A stretch of DNA of 64,000 bases, taken from the NCBI GenBank assembly GCA_027627225.1, contig CM051025.1:71088069-71152068 (forward strand). The letters are read 5' to 3'. The stretch comes from Congeria kusceri (Eukaryota > Mollusca > Bivalvia > Myida > Dreissenidae). The notes under the pieces were generated by a model. That model had not been told where the DNA came from. It ran no database searches and saw only the letters and a list, made by a program, of their open reading frames with translations. The position numbers were made by a program, and so were the translations under genes. Shown here one piece after another: positions 50,001 to 55,988 of the stretch (positions are counted from its first letter, which is position 1; the number at the start of each line of letters is the position of its first letter).

Positions 50001-52967
50001 AATAGTTATATTTAATTATATAGCTACATGTATATTTCATTTTAACATATATAAGTACATGTAGTCAAAAGACAAAATCACTGCAAATTAAGTTACAGTA
50101 AGCACAAACAGATGTTCTCCAATACTCCGTAACTGTGATATCTTTTTTTTGGCATTATTCTGAATTAATGTCAAACAGATATATAGTTTATTGAATTTGA
50201 AGCAATAAATATAGACACCGTTATTAAATTGAAATTGTATCCCATAACACTTGGCTGCATTATATCAACAAGTGAATCAAATCGTCTTCATATTCATGAC
50301 ATATGGGACTTTTTTATAGTAGCTGAATAAAAGGACATTAAATGATGCATTTTTCCCCAAAGCAGACTTTACCCCTGCAGTGTTCTGCCGTGGATGCGGC
50401 CTTGTGCCATTGGCGCAAAAATAAATTATTTGTCCCCACCAAATTTTCGTAAGCGGGTCCGCAGGCGCACACAATTTACAAGTTAATCATTCGGCGTATT
50501 TAGTAAAAAATTTATCATTGATCGTGACGTCAATTTATAACCAATTTTTTCACTAGAACACTAATTCATTAACGCTTTATCGGCAGCGCTTGAACAGTTC
50601 AGATACAGTAGTATCAATTGATAATTGCACACGCGGTCCACATGCTAAGCGTGAAACACGCTTTTCAGCGATAAACTGCTGGACGACGGCCGCATTTCGG
50701 CAGAAACATCAAAGACTTTTGAAGTTGAATTACCAACACCGTTGCTATGAGTGTTGCTAACGGCTTACAGTTTTGGAAGCCCCGCTAATTGATGATGTAA
50801 CACTGTTACACTTTGTAGTTTTAACAGGTTTCATTATTAACGCCTTGTGTTTATAACGGATTTTATTGTTTGTTCAAATTAAAATTAATAAAGCAAGGTT
50901 ATACGGTATTTAAGAATGCAGTGTAACATTGATCAACAGAACGTTATGAATTAATTAAGAACACAGTATTATGTATTAATCATTTTTTGAACAGAAAGTA
51001 AACAAACAAACATGAATGAAAACAGCTAGCACGTATTTTTCAAAACAAAAATCTGCTTTGGGAATATTCATGAGGTGAACAACTTTTTGTCTGTGTCCCT
51101 ACATTTTTGTAATTTGTTCCCACTTTTTAAAGCCAAGAGGGCCCTTGTCCCCAATAGTCCAAATTCACGGCAGAACACTGCCCCTGGATTTGTGTTGCCC
51201 TCTGGCAATTTTGTTCGCCTGGGCCCCATCCCAAACCTATGGAAAGCCCCGAAAAAAATATGATTAAATTAAAAAACTGAAATGTGGTTAATCTTACCTT
51301 TTTACCCAGACAGGGTCCTCTGCTTCATCTGTGCATGGTGCTTCCAGAGAAACCCCTTTGCTCTTCCTTATAGCGTTCTTGATTTCCGATATTGCATGGT
51401 CCAATGCTTCTCTCTTCATCTTCAGATCATCCATGATAGCCTCAGCATCCATCTCCATGGGCTTCATTGCCGAACATTCCACGCCATAGAGCTTCTTCTC
51501 AATCTCCTCCTGTTGTTTCTTCTGCAACATTTTCTTTGGTGTGTTATGTGCAGACCTAACATTGTCTTCATTGTCGCTTGTCTGACTACTAGACAAACCA
51601 TCTTCGACATTAGGCATACCTCTAGTCTCACCATCCCCTTCAGATACCACACTTTCAATTTCTAAACTGTCACATTCAGTGTTTTCAGGGGACAGAGTAA
51701 AGGCTTTGCCATCTTCCCCCACTTCGGGACCATTCAGTGGAATCTCAGTTAAAATCTCTTCATTTAAATTAACATTAACATATCCAATATTGGAATCAGG
51801 ACTGAAGAATCCCCCGTGATGATTTTCCAGATCCATAACATCTGCCCGAGAATGCGTGTCCTCTATTCCACCATCCACAGACCTTTGACAATGACTATCA
51901 GACTCTGAACTACTGTACGCCAGTCTCATCCCTACATAGGAATTACCCTCTTGTATGCGTGAGTATTTCACATACTCATACTCATTAACAATATCAGTTG
52001 GAGGCAGGCTGCCAGATCCAGTTTGACCATTATGAGGTAAAGGTTCTGATATATCATCGTTTTCTTTTAGAGACTTCTTGTTATTAACTGCATTTAATGC
52101 AGCAGCATTAGCTTTTGATACCTGAATTAGATCATTAATTATCTGTGCAGCATTGCTGTCCATATTGCGGATACCTTCCTCTGTAACAGTGTTTCCTTCT
52201 ACTCTACAAGCAAGCCCAGGTGACTGTTTAGGTATTTTAGGCTTAGCACCATGACTAGAAAATGTAGTATCAAAATGAATGTCCTTCTGGTAATTTTTAA
52301 TTTCTCCTGCAACAGGTATATTATTGCGGATTTCCAGACTATTTCTTTTCTTCTCTATTTCCACGTTATTTTCAACCGGAGGTAATGACTTACTTCTCTG
52401 CTGATCTCTCATGGTGACAACTAATTCGTGCTTCCTAAAGCTATCCTGAACAGTGAATGGTGGATTGACTGAATTGGATTTCAAATGTTTTAGCTGAAAG
52501 TCTGATATCACCGGGGCATCTGGTCCAGGATCACTTTTCACACTGTTTGAACTTTTGGTGAGATTCCTATCTTCCACCTTCATAGTATCTTTCTCATCGA
52601 CCTGTTTTGAGATTCTCTCCGACAGTCTTTCTCTATAGTTATCAGTACATGTGCTGTCTAGTTTCTGATTATCCTCATTATAGTCCTGCAAGTAGGAATC
52701 AACACTGTCTTCACTGTCCCTTCTAGACAATTCAGGTCCAGTTGCTTCATCGTCTAACAGATTCTGGTAGGAAACAGATGATAAATCACTGGCATGGTGA
52801 GAACTTCCCTCACTGAACCTCACTTCCATGCTAAGATTGTCCCCATTTTCGCTGTATGGGGTCGAGGGCCTCAGTCCAATATCAGTTCCACAAGCCCCTT
52901 CTGTCTGCTCTGTCGGACTCTCTTTATATGAATGTATACTGGCCTGTTTATCCTCTGTTACAGACAT
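4926..52967 (-). CDS. APBA (lin-10/X11 homologue): Mint/X11/LIN-10 adaptor (APBA family), 5' nine coding exons, gene incomplete at left edge
   Basis: Spliced minus-strand gene. Exons: 52967-51298, 40676-40414, 39152-39072, 35153-34839, 33311-33190, 32130-32100, 25892-25741, 9249-9163, 5093-4926. Every intron has GT..AG ends, every junction is phase-compatible, and the total is 2889 nt (963 codons, no internal stop). The family are cytosolic and synaptic scaffolds: the PTB domain binds the NPxY-type tail of APP, the N-terminus binds CASK and Munc18, and two C-terminal PDZ domains bind membrane proteins. Seen here: a CASK-binding segment (about residues 517-557, motif VWV) and most of a PTB domain (about 828-963, with [45 protein letters not shown] and ICHVFESEE). 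The PDZ domains are not in the window and should lie left of position 1. The linker between CASK motif and PTB is about 270 residues, longer than I recall for vertebrate Mints. Family assignment is very secure; the exact orthologue name is not. Confidence 0.95.
5980..6238. mobile_element. Palindromic MITE, copy 2, 4-bp TSD ATAT
   Basis: GAGGCGTGTCGTGGG at the left end is inverted at the right (CCCACAACACGTCTC). Both arms contain the internal AGCCTGTGCAGTCC/GGACTGCACAGGC-type palindrome. ATAT flanks both sides (5976-5979, 6239-6242). Confidence 0.93.
6764..7018. mobile_element. Palindromic MITE, copy 3, 4-bp TSD ATAT
   Basis: Complete copy from GAGGTGTTGTGGG to GGCACGCCTC. ATAT lies at 6760-6763 and 7019-7022. 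The left internal palindrome has lost a few bases (GTGCAGTACACGC) while the right one is intact (AGCCTGTGCAGAATGCACAGG). Confidence 0.93.
8071..9050. repeat. Tandem-repeat element (HINE/pearl-like), two monomer types
   Basis: Starts ACAAGAGCTGTC, like other tandem-array elements here. The first half has about 157-bp monomers containing AAGTACAAAAAGGGGCAT (8238, 8396). The second half has a different monomer with CCTAGGCTTACAGGTTCCAT and repeated GACCTTGACC, at spacings of about 137, 125 and 151 bp (8573, 8710, 8835, 8986). No 3' hairpin end was found, so the right boundary is approximate. Confidence 0.7.
9163..9249 (-). CDS. APBA: APBA exon 8: PTB domain, middle
   Basis: 87-nt exon (29 codons, phase 0 in and out), acceptor acattgcag|GCT, donor CTTCAG|gtgtgt. 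Encodes [15 protein letters not shown] followed by [14 protein letters not shown] (residues 879-907). It joins directly to GRIK of exon 7. Vertebrate Mint1 has an extra stretch of about 11 residues at this junction (recalled as MAQKLAKSRKK); this gene, like the LIN-10 sequence I remember, goes straight from IK to APEGE unless an unseen 33-nt exon lies in the 16.5-kb intron. Confidence 0.97.
10561..11024 (+). mobile_element. AACAC-ended MITE, copy A, 5-bp TSD GATAC
   Basis: 464 bp with inverted ends of about 40 bp: AACACCGTATCATGTGAAGT at the left and the reverse of AACACAATATTATGTGAAGT at the right. GATAC flanks both sides (10556-10560, 11025-11029). The interior (GATTGTGTCTTTGATC, then TATGCAGGTGT near the right) matches copy B at 17146 in reverse orientation. 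Confidence 0.85.
11476..11560 (-). pseudogene. tRNA-like sequence with A- and B-box motifs
   Basis: On the minus strand TAGCGCAAATGGTTAAAGCG (A-box region) is followed after an expanded anticodon region by GAGTTCGATCCCTGC (B box) and then a T-rich tract (the A run at 11448-11473 on +). Stem pairing is poor and the middle is too long for a functional tRNA. It is probably the promoter part of a SINE or of a MITE like that at 28770. Confidence 0.55.
12127..13455. mobile_element. HINE-like element with eight 156/170-bp monomers
   Basis: Begins ACAAGGCAGTCC with ATATCCCCCGCC; ends CCCCCTCCCGGTGGGGG then ATTAA, giving a 3' hairpin and a subterminal inverted repeat. The interior is a tandem array whose monomer carries TTTCATGAAAATCCTTCAAA and GTGTGACCTTGACCTTGAG. 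Successive monomer spacings are 158, 156, 170, 156, 170 and 156 bp, the 170-bp forms carrying an extra GACACGAAAAACG. Confidence 0.83.
13882..14132. mobile_element. Palindromic MITE, copy 4
   Basis: GAGGTATGTCGTGGG to CCCACGACATACCTC. The left internal palindrome is shortened (AGCCTGTGTGCACAGGCT). The 4-bp flanks differ (ATAT left, AGGA right), so no duplication is preserved. The outer six bases match better than the rest, as if co-evolved or recently paired. Confidence 0.88.
14265..14862. mobile_element. 598-bp TIR element ending GCCTCAGTCACACATTC
   Basis: GCCTCAGTCACACATTCCCG at the left is inverted at the right (CGGGAATGTGTGACTGAGGC). A third, internal copy of the right end (AATCAGGAATGTGTGATTGC) lies at about 14535-14555, preceded by the same TTTTTAT..ATCG..GCTGTC stretch as the true right end, so the element looks like a near-dimer. 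TCCGA/CCCGA motifs are dense inside. No target duplication was identified. Confidence 0.8.
15630..15889. mobile_element. Palindromic MITE, copy 5, 4-bp TSD ATTT
   Basis: GAGACATGTCATGGG to CTCATGACATGTCTC. ATTT lies at 15626-15629 and 15890-15893. Both internal palindromes are present. Confidence 0.93.
16856..17088. mobile_element. Palindromic MITE, copy 6
   Basis: GTTGTGTCGTGGGAAACC to CTGCGACACACCTC. The left internal palindrome is largely deleted (CATCCCGCACAGGCTAATC). The flanks ATAA and ATAT match at three of four positions. Confidence 0.87.
17146..17588 (-). mobile_element. AACAC-ended MITE, copy B (inverted relative to copy A), TSD AATG
   Basis: 443 bp, ends AACACACTATCATGTGAAGT and its inverse (ACTTCACATAATAGAGTGTT). 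AATG lies at 17142-17145 and 17589-17592. Reverse-complementing it aligns it with copy A over most of its length (TCTGATTGTGTCTTTGATCG; ATATATGCAGGTGTATATT). Confidence 0.85.
18201..18387. mobile_element. Palindromic MITE, copy 7, internally deleted, TSD AAAT
   Basis: GAGGGGCGTCGTGAGAAAAC at the left, then a direct jump from GCATGTGG to the central TTAATGTTTAGAAGAGAC; the left internal palindrome is missing. The right arm is complete, ending CACGACACGCCAC. AAAT lies at 18197-18200 and 18388-18391. Confidence 0.9.
19276..20904 (+). mobile_element. HINE/pearl-like element A with about eight 167-bp monomers
   Basis: 5' end AAGAGGGCCCTGAG then ACGCTCACCTGAG. 3' end GAGCACTTTGTGCTC (hairpin) then AGGTGAGCTAA, so GCTCACCTGAG and CTCAGGTGAGC form subterminal inverted repeats. 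Monomers contain GAGGACCACTATA (19519, 19698, 19865, 20033, 20199, 20278, 20445, 20613; spacing about 167 except one 79-bp partial), TAAACCATGTGACCC and TTTTGACCCCAGGGGCAT. A run of about 15 C occurs near 19630. Confidence 0.85.
20991..21080. repeat. Perfect 45-bp tandem duplication
   Basis: Two adjacent identical 45-bp units beginning CAATGGCTATGGAGGAG and ending AAATCCTGGAT. No third copy. The identity suggests a recent duplication or an assembly duplication. Confidence 0.95.
21449..21733 (-). mobile_element. tRNA-derived SINE, copy 3 (CTACAAA subfamily), 13-bp TSD
   Basis: Head near 21660-21733 on the minus strand with A and B boxes, body, and CAAACAAACAA tail at 21449. Flanks GCATGTAAATAGA (21436-21448) and GCATGTAAAAAGA (21734-21746) differ at one base. 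Confidence 0.93.
21976..22281 (+). mobile_element. tRNA-derived SINE, copy 4 (CTGTCAA subfamily), 12-bp TSD
   Basis: Plus orientation. The head starts CCGGGCCGGCTAGCTCAG, with A box TAGCTCAGTCGGTAGAGCG and a degenerate B box. The tail AACAAACAAACAAA ends at 22281. Perfect duplication ACCTATTAATAG at 21964-21975 and 22282-22293. It lies 242 bp from, and inverted to, copy 3. Confidence 0.95.
23255..24067 (+). mobile_element. HINE-like element with GAAAAGTTGAGC terminus
   Basis: 5' ACAAGAGCTGTCGGAGAACAG then GCGCTCAACTTTTC. 3' CTTTTCTTTGAAAAG hairpin, TTGAGCTAA. Same architecture as element A with different sequences. The first part carries the monomer with CATATGCAATC and CTCAAGTTAT..AGCAGA also found in element B. 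The second part has two monomers with TCTAAGTGTAAAAAGGCCCAT. Confidence 0.8.
24746..25440. repeat. Degenerate three-fold repeat
   Basis: GTTAGCAT..(T/A)GCAAGAT blocks recur at about 24746, 25107 and 25311, each followed by text like GATGTTTC.ACCATC..TATCTCAG and (in two) AGGGACGAACATGAAA / GGGGACAAACATGACAAA. It looks like an old, diverged tandem array; no ends were identified. Confidence 0.5.
25741..25892 (-). CDS. APBA: APBA exon 7: first part of PTB domain
   Basis: 152-nt exon, acceptor gtatttcag|TT, donor ATAAAG|gtaatg. Encodes [20 protein letters not shown] (from residue 828), then [20 protein letters not shown] and [11 protein letters not shown]. This is the beta-1/alpha-1 start of the X11/Mint PTB domain; YLGSTQ and RMMQAQEAV are family hallmarks. 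The reading stays open past the donor for a few codons, but the next homologous block starts in the exon at 9249. Exits in phase 0. Confidence 0.97.
26340..26981 (+). mobile_element. HINE-like element with three 155-bp monomers
   Basis: 5' CACGGATGCCCCCACG; 3' CCTCCCACTTTGTGGGGG (hairpin) then AATAA. Three monomers share CATAATTCTGCCAAAATTGGTC..CAGC and TTCAGCTGTGAAAATTTGAG at about 155-bp spacing (26481, 26637, 26792). It is a separate sequence family with the same design as element A. Confidence 0.75.
27480..27740. mobile_element. Palindromic MITE, copy 8
   Basis: GAGGTACGTCGTCTGAAAGC to CCACAACACGCCTC, both arms complete. The flanks ATTT and AATT differ, so the 4-bp duplication is not preserved exactly. 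Confidence 0.9.
28770..29231. mobile_element. piggyBac-type MITE (TTAA target) carrying a tRNA-like sequence
   Basis: 462 bp. Terminal inverted repeats AGGGACCTGTTCACAGATT and AATCTGTGAACAAGTCCCT. TTAA lies at 28766-28769 and 29232-29235. Sister monomers in the host array read TTCATTAAAATATC, exactly the joined flanks with a single TTAA, so the insertion boundary is directly shown. No transposase. Confidence 0.9.
29027..29101 (+). pseudogene. tRNA-Ser/Leu-like sequence inside the TTAA element
   Basis: TGGCCGAGTGGTTAAGGCG (A box) and GGTTCGAGTCC (B box) are near-consensus. A perfect CTGTT/AACAG stem holds an 8-base loop, TTGATATC. The acceptor and T stems pair poorly and there is no long variable arm, so function as a tRNA is unlikely, but the internal Pol III promoter boxes look intact. 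Confidence 0.65.
31465..31723. mobile_element. Palindromic MITE, copy 9
   Basis: GACGCGTCGTGGGAAAAC to TCTCACGACGCGCC, both internal palindromes near-perfect (AGCCTGTGCAGTCCGCACAGG). Possible flanking similarity ACATACA on both sides; the 4-bp duplication is not clear. Adjoins the 49-bp array. Confidence 0.9.
31748..31990. repeat. 49-bp tandem repeat, about five units
   Basis: Unit AATAAAATAACAGCCTCAAT followed by TATTGTTTTTCGAATAGGAA and ACAAGGTCC. GCCTCAATT starts at 31761, 31810, 31858, 31907 and 31956 (period 48-49). Units are over 90% identical by eye. It ends 110 bp from the microexon donor. Confidence 0.93.
32100..32130 (-). CDS. APBA: APBA exon 6: 31-nt microexon
   Basis: 31-nt exon flanked by tggtttcag and gtatgtctg. 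Encodes [10 protein letters not shown] plus one base that joins TT of exon 7 to give Val. Phase 0 in, phase 1 out: since 31 is not a multiple of three, skipping it would break the frame into the PTB exon, so it must be constitutive unless another exon compensates. It adds a strongly basic patch (K, R, K, R, K) directly before the PTB domain. Support is phase agreement on both sides and good splice sites; there is no homologue comparison. Confidence 0.8.
32131..33189 (-). other. APBA intron 5
   Basis: 1.06 kb between exons 5 and 6. No repeat family recognised; short CAGGG-type motifs at about 32645 and 33013 have no convincing partner. Nothing else seen. Confidence 0.5.
33190..33311 (-). CDS. 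APBA: APBA exon 5: acidic linker exon with two possible donors
   Basis: Acceptor ctaggcag|TG; its TG joins G from exon 4 to make Val (phase 1 in). Encodes [19 protein letters not shown].. to PPINRSAQ, residues 777-817. Two donors fit in frame: CACAG|gtacgc at 33190 (chosen, closer to consensus) and AGCAAA|gtgaat at 33163, which would add nine residues (VREQYSSSK). Both leave phase 0 for the microexon. A competing acceptor four bases upstream (ctag|G at 33315) would not match the phase of exon 4. Confidence 0.84.
33312..34838 (-). other. APBA intron 4
   Basis: 1.5 kb between exons 4 and 5. Contains decayed palindromic MITE copy 10; the remainder (33630-34838) shows no recognisable feature. 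Small open frames around 34000 on both strands overlap and have no recognisable product. Confidence 0.5.
33424..33620. mobile_element. Palindromic MITE, copy 10 (decayed)
   Basis: GGCTTAATGCATGTTTGAAG through to CACATGCATTTAGCCCGG and TTTTCCTAGACACGG. Both internal palindromes are reduced (GCCTGTGCGGACCACACTTTC; GCCTGTGTGGACTGCACTTTA) and the left outer end is missing. Confidence 0.85.
34839..35153 (-). CDS. APBA: APBA exon 4: acidic [10 protein letters not shown] linker exon
   Basis: 315-nt exon, acceptor attgtag|GC, donor GGAG|gtagaa. Phase 1 in and out (symmetric, 105 codons). Encodes residues 672-776: an acidic start ([14 protein letters not shown]), a basic patch ([11 protein letters not shown]), then Ser/Asn-rich sequence ([18 protein letters not shown]) ending HSRKEG. 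It is probably disordered and rich in potential casein-kinase-type sites (inference). No counterpart in vertebrate Mint proteins comes to mind. Confidence 0.87.
36183..37639. mobile_element. Palindromic MITE, copy 11, split by a nested element, TSD ATAT
   Basis: The left part (36183-36317) ends CAATGAAGTCTCT and the right part resumes GTCTCTTCTAAAT at 37509. Joined with a single GTCTCT the element has the standard order. Outer flanks ATAT (36179-36182, 37640-37643). The palindromic element is therefore older than the insertion at 36318. Confidence 0.92.
36318..37508. mobile_element. CAGGGATNATCCTAG-ended element (hAT-like), 6-bp TSD GTCTCT
   Basis: 1191 bp. CAGGGATCATCCTAG at the left and CTAGGATAATCCCTG at the right. 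GTCTCT at 36312-36317 and 37509-37514. The uninterrupted sister copies of the host MITE read GAAGTCTCTTCTAAA, confirming the empty site. The right subterminal region has several GGCGA/TCGCCC motifs. No transposase: open frames inside are short and unrecognised. Confidence 0.9.
38582..38842. mobile_element. Palindromic MITE, copy 12, 4-bp TSD ATTT
   Basis: GAGGCGTGTCGGGGGAAAAC to TTTTCTCACGACATGCCTC. ATTT at 38578-38581 and 38843-38846. Both internal palindromes intact. Confidence 0.93.
39072..39152 (-). CDS. APBA: APBA exon 3: short linker exon
   Basis: 81-nt exon, acceptor tttttag|TA, donor CAAAAG|gtaaac. Phase 1 in and phase 1 out, so it could be skipped without changing frame. Encodes residues 645-671, starting [17 protein letters not shown] and ending SSQTPK. 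Low complexity (Ser/Gln/Gly), no recognised motif. It is supported by phase agreement with both neighbours and by position within the gene. A symmetrical 81-nt exon in a linker is a plausible cassette exon. Confidence 0.82.
39153..40413 (-). other. APBA intron 2
   Basis: 1.26 kb between exons 2 and 3. No repeat family recognised. Several short open frames lie on both strands; none has a recognisable product. Confidence 0.5.
40414..40676 (-). CDS. APBA: APBA exon 2: linker with internal YKQEVD repeats
   Basis: 263-nt exon, acceptor tttttcag|G, donor CACA|gtgagt. Enters in phase 2: its first G completes the Arg codon of the CASK motif (AG|G). Exits in phase 1. It encodes residues 557-644, beginning [16 protein letters not shown]. 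The second half is a hydrophilic, Gln/Ser/Asp-rich stretch with an internal repeat: [11 protein letters not shown], then [11 protein letters not shown], then HRQEVG. No domain is recognised. Two overlapping unspliced frames exist here; the frame used is the one giving uninterrupted joins on both sides. Confidence 0.88.
41423..41682. mobile_element. Palindromic MITE, copy 13, 4-bp TSD GTAT
   Basis: GAGGCATGTCGTGGGAAAAC to CCCACGACGAGCCTC. GTAT at 41419-41422 and 41683-41686. The left internal palindrome is AGCCTGTGCAGTCCGTACAGG; the right one is intact. Confidence 0.93.
43201..47056. mobile_element. 3.9-kb TAA-flanked insertion (PIF/Harbinger-like), no recognisable transposase
   Basis: It interrupts an element C monomer: before it TTTGCTATTTAA, after it TAAGTCTACATAAACC, and sister monomers read GCTATTTAAGTCTATATAAAC, so a single TAA is the target. 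Ends GGTATTCGCACAC and GTGTGTGAAAACCC are imperfect inverted repeats. A 3-bp TWA target is the Harbinger hallmark. The interior is AT-rich with only short frames (for example about 65 codons near 44600 and 45100) of no recognisable product; it may be a non-autonomous element or carry other nested insertions. Confidence 0.65.
47264..48327. mobile_element. CAGGGCT-ended element (hAT-like, 5-bp TSD), copy 2
   Basis: 1064 bp. CAGGGCTCACACTGGC at the left and GCAGCGTGAGCCCTG at the right, with CAATTTTTCTTGAG and AAATGGCTCAATTGGCGA subterminal as in copy 1 (2746-3956). CCGTT at 47259-47263 and 48328-48332. It splits an element C monomer (sister monomers read GCCCGTTTTGACC). A 118-codon minus-strand frame inside has no recognised similarity. 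Confidence 0.85.
50378..51180. mobile_element. CAGTGTTCTGCCGTG-ended element (hAT-like), 6-bp TSD CCCCTG
   Basis: 803 bp. CAGTGTTCTGCCGTGGAT at the left and TTCACGGCAGAACACTG at the right. CCCCTG at 50372-50377 and 51181-51186. No transposase. It lies 118 bp from the exon 1 donor of the Mint gene. Confidence 0.88.
51298..52967 (-). CDS. APBA: APBA exon 1 (first coding exon): acidic N-terminus and CASK-binding helix
   Basis: The exon begins at 52997 after a ttgtttcag acceptor, so at least one upstream UTR exon exists. The proposed start is ATG at 52967 (MSVTEDKQ), the first ATG in the exon, with G at -3; the frame is open upstream to the acceptor, so an earlier start in another exon cannot be excluded. 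It encodes residues 1-556 plus two bases of codon 557 and ends at donor AAAAAG|gtaaga. Most of it is Ser/Asp/Glu/Asn-rich and probably disordered. The last 90 residues are predicted helical ([16 protein letters not shown], then [19 protein letters not shown]) and lead to DPVWVKR. This matches the order seen in vertebrate Mint1, where a KRDAI..AIKDIKEAI helix precedes a PIWVMR motif that binds the CASK kinase domain (comparison from memory). I could not place a Munc18-binding motif. Confidence 0.93.
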
Positions 52968-53520
52968 CACTAGGAAGTGTGGCAATATATAGGTCTTCTG
53001 AAACAATTGAAAGATATTTTTTTTTTCTGCTATGTTCCTATATTTTAATCATATATATGTTAGATGTTCCAAAATTGTTTTACCAGTACTGTCATTTGCT
53101 GTATTTGTGTATGTATTTTTTTCTAATGTAGAAGGTGTCTTGCTATGAACAGTTAACAAAATATTTGGGAAATTATGTTGAACTTGACCCTCATTACATT
53201 AATGACTACTGGATTGAGACATGAATAATTTAACTAACTACACCAGCTTTGATGAATATTGTGTCGACGAGTTATTGAATATTGTGTCTACCAGATATGA
53301 AATATATCATTTGTATGCTAGTTTTTTGTCCCAAAACATGGGCAAAATGTCAAACATCCGGCCCCTTTTGACAAGGCTGAATTATGCAGTGAAAATGTCA
53401 ATGTTTATTTAACCATTTTTAGACATTTAATACCTCATAATTTGTTCATTAACATGTTATGATCCTCACATTTCATAACAGTAAAATTCAAAACAGTACA
53501 GCAGAAAACATCACCTATCA

Positions 53521-54452
53521 CAGGGTGTTCATTTGACCCGAGCTCCCAGGTTTTGGACCGGTGATTTTCATTGAAATCATGAAATTGACGCATGGTAAAA
53601 TCACCCAAAGAGTCATATTGACCCTTGGTAAATGTCTGAACTGTGTCATCACTTCCTTTACAACTGAAGCCAATCAAGACACTGTCTGTTATTAACACAT
53701 TAGGCCTACCTTATCTTGATCAGTTTTGCATTTACTGATAAGATCTTTCATGCCTGAAAGGTATCAGTGTATGTATTTGACCCTTACACCAATGAAAACA
53801 CAGACATTTTTCATTATGCACCTTTAGCCACCTTGTGAACTTCAGTTTGTTACACCTTTTGTTATGGCATTTGTGTACTGTCAACCTGGATAATTCTGAT
53901 ATTTACATGTTAAATTGTAGATGAAATGATGTTTAAAGGGTTAAATAATAACAGTATTTCACATAAAATATAATAATCTAAAAACAATACTGATTAAAAA
54001 CACCAGAAACACTTACAAAAAAATTGGCCGAAAATTTACAACAGTCAATAATTTCGGACAACACTTTCGGAGATTTGTTGATATAACAAAAAAATAGCAG
54101 GATTTAGTTTTGTCTTTCATTCATATCGATCAATTATTGCAAAATCTTACCTTTTTAGATCTTTCTAAACAATTGTACATTGAATGAAAGAAACAAAACA
54201 ACAACACCTAACACAAACTTACAAAGGATCATTTTTAATATTATGATCATACCAGGTTGATTTTTTACTTTAGTAATATTTTGTAATTTATTATATTTAT
54301 TAGTATATAATGTGAACCTTGAGTTTGGCTGTTTTTGTTTTGATGACTTGTGAATATTTGAATTTGACTCTTCAAAATTGAATTTTGACCCTTGAAAATT
54401 TTGGTCAAGGGGTCAATGACCCTTGAAATTTACAGTCTACTGAACACCCTGT
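53521..54452. mobile_element. CAGGGTGTTCA-ended element (hAT-like)
   Basis: 932 bp. CAGGGTGTTCA at the left, TGAACACCCTG at the right, and TTTGACCC / GGGTCAATGACCC-type sequences next to both ends. Flanks TATCA and TAGCA match at four of five positions, compatible with an aged 5-bp duplication. No transposase. Confidence 0.72.
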
Positions 54453-54960
54453 AGCACAAAAATTGGACGGTGATCCAAAGTTTTTGGTGATCCAATGTTT
54501 TTGGTCGCTCTATAGTCAAAGTTTTGACAAGGTATTGCACTGTAATCTCCTCTAAATGAAATTTTTCTGTATCTAAGTTAGGAATAAAGAATAAAATTGA
54601 ACATGTGCGATGTTAGTTCTTGACGGTCAATGCAAATGCTCTTTCTTTCTCTAATTGTTGGTGTCTGAAAACTGAACTTTTTTTTTGGCAAACAGAACTA
54701 CACGATGATAAGCAAAATTCTTAGCAAAATAGCAGGGTTCTGAAACCTGTCCCTTTATGGTTCCCCCATGCTGCTTGTCTGTGTTGTTCAACAGAGGATT
54801 GTCAAATATATGGAGAAATTAAGTGTATTTTGCAACTTATATTAAAGGACAAATGAAAGCATCGAAATCATACAAACTCTCAATTAACCATTTAATTTAG
54901 CAAAATTGACAAACTGAACTTGTAATTTCCTTTTCAGATGATGAATACAGTACAGTCATT

Positions 54961-55165
54961 CGGGGTATAAAGGTATAAAGGATTATAGGGTATAAGAATA
55001 ACGTGGAATAACTTTTTTAGTTACTTACTTCAATGTTTATTTTTGGACAGGTGCAAAGGAAATGTAATTTATACAGAAATTATAGCAGTTATTGCAACAA
55101 CATGTCTTTCTTAATTTTTTAACACACTATTGTGTACGTTTGGGCTATCCTTTATACCCTAAAGC
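54961..55165. mobile_element. Possible 205-bp MITE with GGGTATAAAGG termini
   Basis: GGGGTATAAAGGTATAAAGG at the left and CCTTTATACCCTAAAG near the right are inverted matches, with a further ATAGGGTATAAG inside. The boundaries are approximate and no target duplication was seen. Confidence 0.4.
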
Positions 55166-55869
55166 ACAATAATGGCACTAATGTCAATTATCTTACATGG
55201 TTTTAATAACCTAGCAGAAAATCTGCAAACTACCCATAGATCAATCATTTTGAATTACGTTGATACCATCAGTGCTCCAGATAGACTGTGTATCCACGTA
55301 AATTAGTGTACGAAATTTGGATTTGAATCCACTAGCCTGTTTGGGCTACCATATAGGACATTTCACTTAAGCACTAAACAAATAATATTTGGTGGAAAAT
55401 TTAAAACTCTGGTATGTCTCAATAGGCAAGACATTTTGTCCATCCATGTATAATGCTTCATTTAGTGAATTCATTTTAGAAACATTGAAATGTGATGCCA
55501 AATCCTACGCTATCCGTTAAAAAACCAAACAAAAGAACTTCAAAATATAACTATACCACCATTTTATTTTGTTTTCATTACTTGCCATTTGCAAATAATA
55601 ACAATGTGTTTTCTTTCACTATACAACACAACCTCATAGTAGTACTCGCAATGTATGAATGTATGTTATTATGCCTTTTTGCATTTAACTATGTGCAAGC
55701 TTGAAGAAATTGTTACAAACTAACCAGTATGAAGTCCAAATTAGATCATTGCACGAAGACCAGTACTCTAGCTAACATTTCTGAACATAACACATTTTTA
55801 TCAGTAAAAATGCACAAGTCTACCAAGGTCTGACTTTTCTTGGAGACCTTCATGAATGTCGGACACATG

Positions 55870-55988
55870 CCTTCCCAGGCATACGCCCTCCCGATAATTT
55901 TTAGTCAGACAGACATATGCCCAACCGGACATTTGCCACCATAGACATATGCCTTCCCGTTAAAATGCCACCCGGACACTGGCCCTCC
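55870..55988. repeat. Left arm of a long inverted repeat pair
   Basis: About 119 bp containing CGATAATTTTTAGTCAG, ACATATGCC and ATGCCACCCGGACACTGGCC. It is matched in reverse complement at 62724-62841. Within each arm a short motif (CATATGCCCTCCCG-like) recurs every 15-20 bp. Confidence 0.75.

Larger units (their letters stand above)
40677..51297 (-). other. APBA intron 1 (coding intron, 10.6 kb)
   Basis: Interrupts the CASK-binding motif in the Arg codon. Contains palindromic MITE 13, HINE element C with two nested transposons, and the CAGTG element at 50378. Stretches 41700-42560 and 49180-50370 hold nothing recognised. Confidence 0.6.

Noticed and set aside
50378..51180. Right end of a HINE (AAGAGGGCCC at 51136)
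   Set aside because: The phrase lies in the subterminal region of a CAGTG element with its own inverted ends and 6-bp duplication; no HINE hairpin partner.
51282..51665. 127-codon plus-strand frame
   Set aside because: Antisense shadow of APBA exon 1.
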